From: CAZCAC01 sp964496575
GTDB lineage: Bacteria > Planctomycetota > UBA1135 > GCA-002686595
Reading direction: 5' to 3'
Length of the DNA stretch: 64,000 bases
NCBI GenBank assembly: GCA_964496575.1
Contig: CAZCAC010000023.1
Location: 20,185-84,184 of the forward strand
Notes under the pieces: model-generated
Seen by the model: the letters and a program-made list of their open reading frames with translations, nothing else
Database searches by the model: none
Told to the model about the DNA's origin: nothing
Part shown: positions 17,337 to 26,400 of the stretch, in pieces
Position numbering within the stretch: the stretch's first letter is position 1
How the letters are laid out: each line of letters starts with the position of its first letter
Program-made: the position numbers and the translations under genes

Positions 17337-18257
17337 TCAGCCCTGGACCCGCTCCGCCCGGTGCCGCTCGATCCCGCCGCTCGCCGCGCTCCAGAGCCAG
17401 TAGCTGTCGTGCTCTTCGGCGCCGGGGGTACTGACCACGTGGACCCGCCCCCCCCGGTCGAGCGCGTGGATCACCACCGGGCCGAGGTAGCCGCCGGTGA
17501 GCGCGCGCAGGTCATCGAGCGCCTCGCCGACCGCCTCCTCCAGGGTCGCGCCGCGCGAGAGGGAACGGATCACCGACACGGCGGTGCCGGCGCGGATCGT
17601 CATCTCGCCGGTGTGCGTACAGGCGCAGGCGCCCCAGCGGTCGTGGGCGTAGAGGCCGGCGCCGACCACCGGCGAGTCACCCAGGCGGCCGGGGTACTTG
17701 TACGCCCACCCCGAGGTGCTGCTGCCGGCGGCGATCCTCCTCCCGGCGTCGACCGCCAGGAAGACGGTGGTGTCGCGCGCGCCGCCCGGGTGCGCCGTGG
17801 GCCAGCTGAGCGGGGCGAGCGGGGCTCCGGCGAGGTCCGCGGGAGCGTGTTCCCGGGCCCAGCGGCGGTAGCGCCGCCCGGCCTCCTCGGTGAGCAGCTC
17901 CTCGCGCTCGAAGCCGCACTCGGCCGCGAAGCGCTCCGCCCCCTCCCCGACCAGGAAGACGTGCGGCAGCTCCTCCATCACCCGCCGGGCGAGGGCGTGG
18001 ACGTGCAGGATCCCGCGGACCGCCCCCACCGCGCCGGCGCGGCAGCCGGTGCCGTCGACGACCGCCGCGTCGCATTCCATCACCCCGAGCAGGTTCGGGT
18101 CGCCGCCGCGCCCGACGTGGCGGACGCGCGCGTCCGCCTCGACCGGGGCGATCCCCGCCGCGATCGCGTCGAGGGCGGAGCGCCCCGCCCGGAGCGCCTC
18201 GACCGCGGCGGGCATCCCCACCTCGCCGAGCACGTTGGCGAGCACGATTTCACCCAC
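17337..18257 (-). CDS. Glycosylasparaginase / isoaspartyl peptidase-type Ntn hydrolase (T2 family)
   Basis: 306 aa if started at GTG 18257; an upstream start at 18284 would add nine residues. Family features in order: EIVLANVLGEVGMPAAVEAL, SALDAI, the VGRGGDPNLLG and ECDAAVVDG segments, then the autocleavage site. There the usual HDT is RDT (ARDTTVFLAVDAG), with Thr as the predicted new N-terminal nucleophile. Downstream are STSGWAYKYPGRLGDSPVVGAGLYA and CTHTGEM. The precursor self-cleaves into alpha and beta chains and then hydrolyses N4-linked GlcNAc-Asn or beta-aspartyl bonds. No obvious signal peptide from this start. The His-to-Arg change before the nucleophile is worth noting. Confidence 0.85.
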   Translation of the reverse strand: MGEIVLANVLGEVGMPAAVEALRAGRSALDAIAAGIAPVEADARVRHVGRGGDPNLLGVMECDAAVVDGTGCRAGAVGAVRGILHVHALARRVMEELPHVFLVGEGAERFAAECGFEREELLTEEAGRRYRRWAREHAPADLAGAPLAPLSWPTAHPGGARDTTVFLAVDAGRRIAAGSSTSGWAYKYPGRLGDSPVVGAGLYAHDRWGACACTHTGEMTIRAGTAVSVIRSLSRGATLEEAVGEALDDLRALTGGYLGPVVIHALDRGGRVHVVSTPGAEEHDSYWLWSAASGGIERHRAERVQG

Positions 18258-18355
18258 GGCGGTGCGGCCTCCACCGCGCCCCACCGCCGATCGCGGAAAG
18301 AAGGTTCGGCTGCCCCCTTTCCCCCGCTCCAGCCATCTCTATCCTGTTTCGCCCC

Positions 18356-20017
18356 ATGGCCGAAAGAATCATCTACCAGGTCCAGGACCTGCGCAAGCAC
18401 TACGGGCAGGACGAGATCCTCAAGGGGATCTCCCTCTCCTTCTACGAGACCGCCAAGATCGGCGTGATCGGTCGCAACGGCGCCGGGAAGTCGACGCTGC
18501 TCTCGATCATCGCCGGCGAGGACACGAAGTTCGACGGCATCGCCAAGCCGACCGGCGACGACATCAAGATCGGCTACCTCTCGCAGGAGCCGCCCCTGAA
18601 CGACGACCTCGACGTGATGGGCAACCTGCGGGAGGCGATGGCCCCGTTGCTCGCGATCCACGAGCGCTACGACGAGCTCTGCCTGGACATGGAGGGGCAC
18701 GAGGAGGAGTTCACGCGACTCCAGGACCAGATGGAGCACCACGACATCTGGGAGCTGGAGAGCCGGCTGGAGCAGGCGGCCACGGCGCTCTGCCTGCCGC
18801 CTCCGGACGCGGCCGTGAAGGTGCTCTCCGGTGGGGAGCGGCGCCGCGTCGCGCTGTGCAAGCTGCTGCTGGAGCAGCCCGACATCCTGCTGCTCGACGA
18901 GCCGACGAACCACCTCGACGCCACCACCGTCGAGTGGCTCGAGCTGCACCTGAAGCTGTACCCGGGGATGGTCATGCTGGTCACCCACGACCGCTACTTC
19001 CTCGACAACGTCGTCGGCTGGATGCTGGAGATCGATCGCGGCAAGGGGATCCCGTACGAGGGGAACTACACCCAGTTCCTCGAGGCGAAGCAGAAGAAGC
19101 TGAACACCCAGCGCCAGGCGGAAGCGCGCACCGAGAAGGCGTACAAGCGCGAGCTGGAGTGGGTCCGCCAGACCCCCGCCGCCCGCCGCGGCCGCGCCAA
19201 GGCTCGCCTGAACCGCTTCAAGGAGCTGCAGGAGGCGCGCGCCGGCGCGCAAGCCGAGGCGGTCGAGTTCCGCATTCCGCCGGGCCCCCGCCTCGGCGAC
19301 AAGGTGCTCATCGCGCGCGGCGTGAAGAAGGCCTTCGGCGATCGCGTGCTGATGGACGACCTCGACTTCGAGGTGCGTCCCGGAGCGATCGTCGGCGTGA
19401 TCGGCGCCAACGGCATGGGCAAGTCGACGTTGATGAAGATGATCATGGGCACCGAGCCCTGGGACGACGGCACCATCGACATCGGCAAGACGGTGGAGCT
19501 CAGCTACGTCGACCAGTCGCGCACGGTGCTGGACGACGACGAGTCGGTCTACGACAACATCACCGAGGGGAACGAGCAGCTGGCGTTCGACGGCAAGACG
19601 ATCGACGGCCGCGCGTTCGTGGCGCGGTTCAACTTCCGCGGCGAGGATCAGCAGAAGCTGGTGGGCCACTGTTCGGGCGGGATGCGCAACCGCGTGGTGC
19701 TGGCCAAGATGCTGAAGGAGCCGGCGAACCTGGTGATCCTCGACGAGCCGACCAACGACCTCGACCTCGACACCTTGCGGGTGCTCGAGGAGGCGATCGC
19801 CGAGTACCGCGGCTCGATGATCATCGTGACGCACGACCGCTACTTCCTGAACCGGGTGGCCACGGACATCCTCGCCTTCGAAGGCGACGGCAAGGTCTTC
19901 TTCCATCGCGACGGCGACTACGAGAGCTACCACGAGTGGCGGGAAGCGAACCGCGACCGCCTCGGTCTGGCCGGGGAGTCTAAGGCCGGGAAGTACGCGA
20001 AGCTGCTGCGGGACTAG
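18356..20017 (+). CDS. ettA: Energy-dependent translational throttle protein EttA (ABC-F ATPase)
   Basis: 553 aa, the EttA length. Two ABC cassettes: Walker A GRNGAGKST (about residue 42) and GANGMGKST (about 348), signatures LSGGERRRVAL and CSGGMRNRVVL, Walker B LLLDEPTNHLD and VILDEPTNDLD. The linker between cassettes contains WVRQTPAARRGRAKARLNRF, typical of EttA. There are no membrane segments. The protein binds the ribosomal E site and gates the first peptide bond according to ATP/ADP level. It is divergent from the asparaginase gene, about 100 bp away. The second signature (CSGG rather than LSGG) is slightly atypical. Confidence 0.94.
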   Translation: MAERIIYQVQDLRKHYGQDEILKGISLSFYETAKIGVIGRNGAGKSTLLSIIAGEDTKFDGIAKPTGDDIKIGYLSQEPPLNDDLDVMGNLREAMAPLLAIHERYDELCLDMEGHEEEFTRLQDQMEHHDIWELESRLEQAATALCLPPPDAAVKVLSGGERRRVALCKLLLEQPDILLLDEPTNHLDATTVEWLELHLKLYPGMVMLVTHDRYFLDNVVGWMLEIDRGKGIPYEGNYTQFLEAKQKKLNTQRQAEARTEKAYKRELEWVRQTPAARRGRAKARLNRFKELQEARAGAQAEAVEFRIPPGPRLGDKVLIARGVKKAFGDRVLMDDLDFEVRPGAIVGVIGANGMGKSTLMKMIMGTEPWDDGTIDIGKTVELSYVDQSRTVLDDDESVYDNITEGNEQLAFDGKTIDGRAFVARFNFRGEDQQKLVGHCSGGMRNRVVLAKMLKEPANLVILDEPTNDLDLDTLRVLEEAIAEYRGSMIIVTHDRYFLNRVATDILAFEGDGKVFFHRDGDYESYHEWREANRDRLGLAGESKAGKYAKLLRD

Positions 20018-20317
20018 AGCACCGAGCTCGGCACGCTGATGCCGGACCCGCCTCCACGGGCCCGATTCGAAGCACCGCTCCCACTCAGCTAGGATTCCCC
20101 ATTGACGGATTCGGCTACCTGGGCCACCATGACAAAGTTGGTCCAGCTCCCGATTTCGTCTCCCGACCTCTGACGAATGGCGTGTCTCGGACCCCGAGAA
20201 GGAGAGAGATCCTGAGCTTCGTTGTTTCACCCTCTTCGATCGCCTGAGCTCCTGGGACAGGGGCTCGTGGTGCGGGTTGGTGGGCAACGTCGCTCGGGAC
20301 TTTTCTCCGTCGGGCGG
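20018..20317. other. 300-bp intergenic stretch without a supported feature
   Basis: It lies between convergent ettA and the sirtuin gene and is less G+C-rich than its surroundings. It contains a 10-bp palindrome CCGAGCTCGG just after the ettA stop, but no loop-bearing terminator, tRNA fold or convincing short gene. A 76-codon minus-strand frame overlapping the sirtuin end looks random. Confidence 0.4.
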
Positions 20318-21043
20318 CTAGGCGCCCCCCCACCGCCCCAGCCACTCCTCCGCCAGCTCCGGAATCACCTCAGCCGCCTTGCCGGGGAGGAAGTGGTCGG
20401 CCGGGTCGAGATTCTCCGGTTCGTCGAGGCTATTGACGAAGGTCTCCGCGCCGGAGGCGCGCGCCATCGCCAGCAGCCCCGCTGCGGGGTAGACGAAGCC
20501 GCTGGTGCCGCAGGAGAGGAAGTGCGTCGCGCCGCGCATCACGCGATCGATCTCCTCGAGGTGGTAGGGCATCTCGCCGAACCAGACCACGTCGGGGCGC
20601 ATCCTCTCGTACTCGCACTTCGGGCACGGCTGGAACGCCGTGTCGTCGAGGTAGTCGAGGCCCGCCACCTCCTCCCCGCAGCGCTCGCAGCGCAGGACCG
20701 CCAGCGAACCGTGCATCGAGACCACCGTCGAGCCCGCCCGCTGGTGCAGGTCGTCGACGTTCTGACTGATCAGGGTGAAGCCGTGACCGGCGGCCAGAAG
20801 GCCCTTTTCCAGCCGCGCCAGGGCGTGGTGCGCGGGGTTGGGCTGCGCCTCTTTGACCTTGCCGCGGCGCATCTGGTAGAAGCGCCAGACCATCTCCGGC
20901 GCCGCGGCCCACGCCTCGGGGGTCGCCACCTCCTCGGCCCGGTGCCCCTCCCACAGGCCGCCCGCGCCGCGAAAGGTGTCGATTCCCGAATCGGCCGAAA
21001 CCCCGGCCCCGGTCAGAACCACGACGGAGATCTTCATCGCCAT
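20318..21043 (-). CDS. Sir2-family NAD-dependent protein deacylase (class III, CobB/SIRT5-like)
   Basis: 241 aa, a typical single-domain sirtuin. NAD-binding GAGVSADSGIDTFRG (residues 12-26), SQNVDDLHQRAG with the MHGSL catalytic His, a zinc site from two Cys-x2-Cys pairs (CERC and CPKC), and RPDVVWFGE. The FYQMRR segment places a Tyr and an Arg three residues apart, the pair that in class III sirtuins binds acidic acyl groups, so desuccinylation or demalonylation is predicted besides deacetylation. ATG 21043 has an alternative two codons later. Divergent from the SRPBCC gene, 59 bp away. Confidence 0.92.
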   Translation of the reverse strand: MAMKISVVVLTGAGVSADSGIDTFRGAGGLWEGHRAEEVATPEAWAAAPEMVWRFYQMRRGKVKEAQPNPAHHALARLEKGLLAAGHGFTLISQNVDDLHQRAGSTVVSMHGSLAVLRCERCGEEVAGLDYLDDTAFQPCPKCEYERMRPDVVWFGEMPYHLEEIDRVMRGATHFLSCGTSGFVYPAAGLLAMARASGAETFVNSLDEPENLDPADHFLPGKAAEVIPELAEEWLGRWGGA

Positions 21044-21102
21044 AACGTACCCTGTGACCCGTCCCGACGACAGACACGCCGCCCGAGCCCACCGCGACCG
21101 CC

Positions 21103-21681
21103 ATGAAGCTGTTCCGCCTCGTCCTCGTTCTGATCGTGCTCCTCCTCGGCCTCCCGTTCGTCATCGGCTCCTTCATGTCCTCGGAGTGGGACGTCGAGTC
21201 GAGCGTGGTGATCCCCTCCCAGCGGCTGATGGTCCACTACGTGGTCGAGGATCCCTCGCGCTGGCCGCAGTGGAACGCGCTCTGCCCGCCGGCGGAGACG
21301 ATGAGGCTCTCCGGCAAGAAGCGGGGTGAGGGCGCGATCCTGACCAGCGGCGGCGACGCCGACCTTCGCTGGGAGATCACCGAGAGCGACCCGGCGAAGG
21401 GCGTGACCATCACCCGCAGCCTGGGGGGGAAGGTCCAGGGCACGGCGGAGCTCACCTACCAGGAGGTCGAGGACGGCACCGAGGTCACCTGGCGCGACCA
21501 CGGTGACGTCGGCGGCAACCCGATGACCCGGCTCTTCGCCGGCGTGGTTCGCACCCGGCTGCAGGAGAACTGCGACCGCAGCATGACCGCCCTGAAGGCG
21601 CTGGTCGCGATCGTCGAGGAGGAAGAGAAGGAGCGGAAGAAGGCGGAGAACGCCGAGCCGTCGGAAGCGGAGGAGGGATAG
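21103..21681 (+). CDS. Membrane-anchored SRPBCC-fold protein
   Basis: 192 aa. One N-terminal hydrophobic segment (residues about 3-24, LFRLVLVLIVLLLGLPFVIG), then an SRPBCC/polyketide-cyclase-like domain. The typical start is visible in VESSVVIPSQRLMVHYVVED and PSRWPQWNALCPP, followed by alternating strands (TAELTYQEVEDGTEVTW) and a C-terminal helix. It ends in a charged Glu/Lys tail. Such proteins bind hydrophobic ligands in a helix-grip cavity; no substrate can be named. Convergent with the secreted protein at 21702, with only 20 bp between stops. Confidence 0.82.
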   Translation: MKLFRLVLVLIVLLLGLPFVIGSFMSSEWDVESSVVIPSQRLMVHYVVEDPSRWPQWNALCPPAETMRLSGKKRGEGAILTSGGDADLRWEITESDPAKGVTITRSLGGKVQGTAELTYQEVEDGTEVTWRDHGDVGGNPMTRLFAGVVRTRLQENCDRSMTALKALVAIVEEEEKERKKAENAEPSEAEEG

Positions 21682-21701
21682 CGCGGGCGGTTCATCCGCT
21701 C

Positions 21702-23162
21702 CTATGGCAGCCAGGTGATCTCGTACCCGTTCGAGGTGTTCGAGTCGGTCACCCCGACTCCGCAGGCCGGGTTGACGCTGGTGCGGAACCACCACTGGTA
21801 GCGCAGGGTCTGGCCGGGCTGGATGGTGTAGCCCATCGCGGCCGAGCGGGCGCTGATCACCGTCCCCCGCGTGCTGGCCTGCCCGCTGACGTTGGCCTGC
21901 GTCACCTTGAGTCGCGTGAGGTTCCCGCCGGCGCACTGGATGCCATCGCCCAGGTAGAGCCCCGCTCCGTCGAGGTTGCTGGTCGCCTGGAAGAACAGGC
22001 CGTAGTTGAAGGGCTCCCCGCGGGTCGCCTGGAAGAGGAGGGTGTCGTTGCCGAGGCTGGCGACCCCGCTCGCCCCCAGGCGCGCACCGGCGATGCCCAT
22101 GGTGGTGGGCCAGCTGGGGACATTGGCGCAGCCGGCGCCCAGCGGGTCGGCCTGATTGTTGTCGTTGCCGCACGGACAGGGATTGCCCTGGCTGGTGTGG
22201 CCGAAGCAGTACGCCACCCCGGGCTCGCCGATGCCGGCGTCGCCGTGGACCTCCATGAAGCTGCTGGCGAACGGGGTGGTGGCCGAGTAGCCGCCGAACC
22301 AGTAGCAGCCGTTGTAGTGGAACGCCGTGCCGCCGAAGTAGTTGCCGACCTCGAAGAAGTCCTGGTCGTTCAGACCCGAACCGTCAGTGTTGGTGCCGGG
22401 TACGTTCGCGCCGGCCCAGAAGACGGTGCCACAGCCGACGCAGCAGCCGGTGCCACCCGGACCGGCCTGCAGAAGGCCGTCGGGGTCCCCCGCGAGGAGC
22501 ACACCGGACAGGCCGTTCGGATCGGGGGTCAGCTGCATGAAGCCGTAGCCGAAGGAGTCCGCCGCAGCCGAGCCGTCGAAGACGCCATCGCAGTCCCCCT
22601 GCAGGTTGAACGCGCTCGTGCTGCCCAGGAGATTGATGGTCACGGTCCAGCAGGCGACGAGGACGGTCGAGGGCGCACCGGGAAGGCCGCTGAGAAAGAC
22701 GCCGGCCGTCGGGGACAGCGGGGTGTACGAGCAGGCCTGATAGCACTCGTAGAAGACCGTGAGCGCGTCGATGGGTGCCACCACGCCGGTGCAGTACCCG
22801 ATCTGAAAGCCATTGATGGTGTAGCCGTCGTACGCACCGATGAGCGACGTGCCGGCGTAGTTGCCACTGCCGAGGGGACCCTGGTCGATCTGCGGCGAGG
22901 AGGTGCTGGGAATGCGGCCGTCATCGTGGAAGGACTGCTGGTCCAGGGCCGTGTACCAGCCGGGCTGACAGGTGTTGTCGTAGAGCACGTCGTGCGTCCC
23001 CCTCGACGAGGTGGTCCCCCCACGCGTCCACGTCTTCGTCGCGAGGTGATAGGTACCGCCATCCCTGGCCTGGGGAGCGGGCACGAGCGTGGCGGTGTTC
23101 TGGGCGAGGGCACCGGTGCCGAGGATCGTCAGACCCGCGCCACCTAGAATCGTTCTGAGCAT
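21702..23162 (-). CDS. Secreted protein with shared planctomycete C-terminal module
   Basis: 486 aa from ATG 23162 with AGGAG eight nt upstream; the longer upstream frame is rejected. Signal peptide LGGAGLTILGTGALAQ. The N-terminal ~315 residues are Gly/Ser/Thr/Cys-rich with no family I recognise; cysteine-containing parts (CYQACSYTP, GTGCCVGCGTVFW) suggest disulfides. The last ~170 residues (22210 to 21702) are the module also seen in four other genes here: YCFGHTSQGNPCPCGND, GAGCAN, ASLGNDTLLF, YGLFFQAT, GDGIQCAGGNLTRLKV, YQWWFR and a closing SNGYEITWLP. Predicted surface-exposed. The module, not the N-terminal part, is the recognisable piece. Confidence 0.82.
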   Translation of the reverse strand: MLRTILGGAGLTILGTGALAQNTATLVPAPQARDGGTYHLATKTWTRGGTTSSRGTHDVLYDNTCQPGWYTALDQQSFHDDGRIPSTSSPQIDQGPLGSGNYAGTSLIGAYDGYTINGFQIGYCTGVVAPIDALTVFYECYQACSYTPLSPTAGVFLSGLPGAPSTVLVACWTVTINLLGSTSAFNLQGDCDGVFDGSAAADSFGYGFMQLTPDPNGLSGVLLAGDPDGLLQAGPGGTGCCVGCGTVFWAGANVPGTNTDGSGLNDQDFFEVGNYFGGTAFHYNGCYWFGGYSATTPFASSFMEVHGDAGIGEPGVAYCFGHTSQGNPCPCGNDNNQADPLGAGCANVPSWPTTMGIAGARLGASGVASLGNDTLLFQATRGEPFNYGLFFQATSNLDGAGLYLGDGIQCAGGNLTRLKVTQANVSGQASTRGTVISARSAAMGYTIQPGQTLRYQWWFRTSVNPACGVGVTDSNTSNGYEITWLP

Positions 23163-23492
23163 GGTCGTCTCCTGGTCGATTGCGAGCTGGTCACATACCC
23201 CACGGGCCCAGGACGAGACACTGCCCGCGGTGGTCTCCGCCCCGGCACTCCCGGCGACTGCTACCCGGGGGCTGGTAACGGAATGATCGCCACGAGCGGA
23301 ATGTCCCAGATTTCTGCCGGAATCCTCCGCCGAGTCGACGTACAGCACCTTGTCCAGGTTGCTCCCGTGAAGCGTGATCGTGCCGGGCTCGAGTTGCCCC
23401 CGAGAGACTCGGGAAGAAACCGCGCACTCCCCACCACCTCCAGGACCCGATGCCCGGCGTGGCGGCGAGACGAGAGGCGTGGAGTGCCTCGC
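23163..23492. other. Intergenic stretch without a supported gene
   Basis: 330 bp between the stop of the GH106-like/GH78 gene and the start of the secreted module protein, both on the minus strand. It has a small dyad CCCGAG-AGA-CTCGGG (23399-23413) that may end the glycosidase transcript. Overlapping short frames look random. Confidence 0.4.
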
Positions 23493-26400
23493 CTACCGGC
23501 GAGCCGAAACGTCCTCGGTCGTCCGGAAGACGTGCTGGCCCGAGCCGACGCGCTCGAAGACGGCGAACCCGGCCGCGGGCCGGAAGGAAACCCGCCGGCC
23601 ATCCACCGTCACCTCGCCTCGACCTCCGGGGAGCGGCACCTCGACGCGCGCCTCCATGTTGGCGGGAATCGACAGCTTCAGCTCGAACGGCTCCCCCGGC
23701 TCGTTCACGATCGACAGGTCGATCGTCCCTCGGATCGTCGGGATCGTGGCCTGCGCCCGCTCGAGGGGTCCCGGCATCGGACGGACCAGCACCTTCCCGA
23801 AGCCGCCCTCCAGGGGCCGGACTCCCAGCAGATAGCGAGGGATGATGTTCCCGGGGACGGCGCCCCAGGCGTGGTTCCAGTCCTGGTTGGGCTTGTACCG
23901 GTCGTCCCAGGCCTCGAGGGTGATCGTCGATCCCACGCGGATCATGTTGTACCAGCTCCGGACCTCCTTCGAGGTCAGGAGGGCGAACGCCTCGTCCGCG
24001 CGGCCGGCCCGGTAGAGCCCCTCCAGCAGGTACTGAGCGCCGTACACGCTGCAGGCCATGCCGCGCGACAGGACGTGGTCGACGACGGAATCGAGGCGCT
24101 CTTGCGGCACCAGGTCGAAGGCCAGGGCCATCATGTTGGCGTGCAGCGAGGCGTGCGTGGAACCTTCGCCGTCGACGTACACGCCGCGCTCGGCATCGAA
24201 CAGCTTCGCATTGAAGGCCTGGTACAGGAGCGATGCCTTCACGCGGTACGCGGCGGCATCCGCGTCCCTGCCCAGGAGCTCCGCGACCTGCTGCATCAGG
24301 TTCAGGTTCTCGAAGTGGAACGCGTTGACGACGGTATTGATCGGTTTGAAGTCAAAGCCGTCCCGCTCGCCCTTGGGCCAGTCGACGATGTCGCGCAGCC
24401 CTTCCGTGTCCAGCAGGCCGTCCTCGCGCGCGCGCCAGTCGAGGGTCTTCTCGGATCGAAGCAGCGCGTAGTGCTGCGTGAGAGACTCGATGTCGCCGGT
24501 GTACAGGTAGTCGGCCCAGGCAATCATGACGGAGTGCTGCTTCCACTCCGTCGGCCAGGTCGGGTGGTGCAGCAGGTACTCGTGGCTGTGCCGGGCCAGC
24601 GTGAACTCCCGGTCCACCGCGTAGTGCGACAGCTGGTTGATGTACGCGTCGGCCTCGTAGGGAATCCGCTCCCGGTCGCCGTCGACGTAGACGCCGCAGA
24701 AGCTGGTCGCCTTCATGCTGTACTTGCACAGCTCCCAGATCTGGTTGAGCACCTCGTCGGACGAGGTGAAGCTCGCCGCGCTCTCGTCGAAGGGGTAGTG
24801 CACCGCCACCTGTCGGATCATCGCGGGGGTGAGCTCGACCGGGCAGTTCAGGATCTCGCAGTAGCGGAACGGCAGGATCACGCCGATCTCTTCGGGGATC
24901 GGGATCGCCTTCTCACCCGTGTTGCGCCGGTCCGGGGGGAGCTCGACTCGATACCGACACCATCCCGGCTGAATCGGCTGCGAGACTTCGACGTAGCGGA
25001 CCGTGCCTCCCGGGGAGCGGTTGACGCCTTCCGGTGATCCGCGCTCGGCGAGGTGGATCTCGAGGTCGGTCTCGATCGGGGAGTCCAGCTCCAGGGTGAG
25101 GGTTCCGAAAGCGACCTTGCCGAAATCGACGAAGTAGTGCCCCTCGCCGAGGGCGCGCACGACCACCGGTTCGAGGGGGCTCTGCACCAGGGGATAGCGG
25201 CTCGTCGCGTAGCCGCTCGGATCCTCCGCGAGAGTGAAGCGCTGGACCTCGGACCAGGGACTCTCCCCCGTCCGCTCGGTCCAGGTCTTGACCTGCCAGG
25301 CGTACGTTCCACCCGCCTCGAGCGGCTCGCCGGCGTACTCGACGGCGACCGATCGGCCCGATTCGACCCGGCCGCTGTCCCAGACCGGTCCGCCATCGGC
25401 GGTGACGCGTATTCGATAGCCGGTCTGGAAGTCGTTCGCCTCGGGGCTGCCCACGATCCAGGAGATCTCGGGTGCGGCGTCCAGGATCGTCGTGTCCTCC
25501 GGTCTGGCGAGCAGCTCGCACATCAAGCCGTGCGGCCGTTCTGCGACCGACCCGGGCGTCGCCAAACCCCGGCCCTCCGGCTCCGCCCTCCCGATCTCAT
25601 TGCCGGTGGCGAACGGGAACAGCCGAACCGGACCGATCAGCCCCACCGGCACCGGCTGGTGACGACTCGCCCACCGCATCGCCGCTGGGTTGTCCTCCAG
25701 CGTTCTGCAGTAGTTGGAGAGAACGGTCGTCACCTTCACCTCCAGCTCGTTCGCTCCGATCTTCAGCCGGTCGGTGACGTCGTAGAGATGCTCCGCGCCC
25801 CACCAGCGGACGCCGAGAGCTTCACCGTCGAGCGACACCTCCGAGGTGCCGTGCACCACCCCGAGGCTCAGCATCCGCAGCTCCGGGTCGGCGACGTCGA
25901 GGGTGAGGCGGTAGGTGACCTCTCCGGCGAAGGCGTCGAGTCGCTCGTCGGGCGACGCACCCAGGTCGAGCAACTCGTCGAGCGTGACTCGAAAGGGGTC
26001 CCCCACGACCGGGGCGAGGAAGAGCTGCCAGGGCCCCGCCACCTCGACCCCCTTCTCCCGATCGATCTCCGGCCGGCGGACCGGGGCGCCGGAGAGCTCG
26101 GGCTCGAACACCAGGAGCAACGACTCGAGCGGGCGGAGAGCCAGGTCGAGCTCGTTTCGCCTCTCGCCGTGGGGAAACACGGTCCGTTCGCCGGTCTCCG
26201 GATCCCAGCGCCAGGGGATCCGCTCCCCGGTCGCGAAACGGGAGTGGACGCGGATCTCGTCGGTCCGGCTCTGGTTGCTGAACAGGAACAGCTCGCGCTC
26301 GCCGGCCCGGTGGTGAACCTGGAAGAGCCTCGGGTGAGGCGCCGACAGGTGGACCGGACGCCTCACGTCGAAGTCGTCCAGCATTCCGTCGACCCAGTCG

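Noticed and set aside
20102..20130. TTGACG hexamer as a promoter between ettA and the sirtuin gene
   Set aside because: No -10-like hexamer at a workable spacing, and no plus-strand gene downstream for it to serve.
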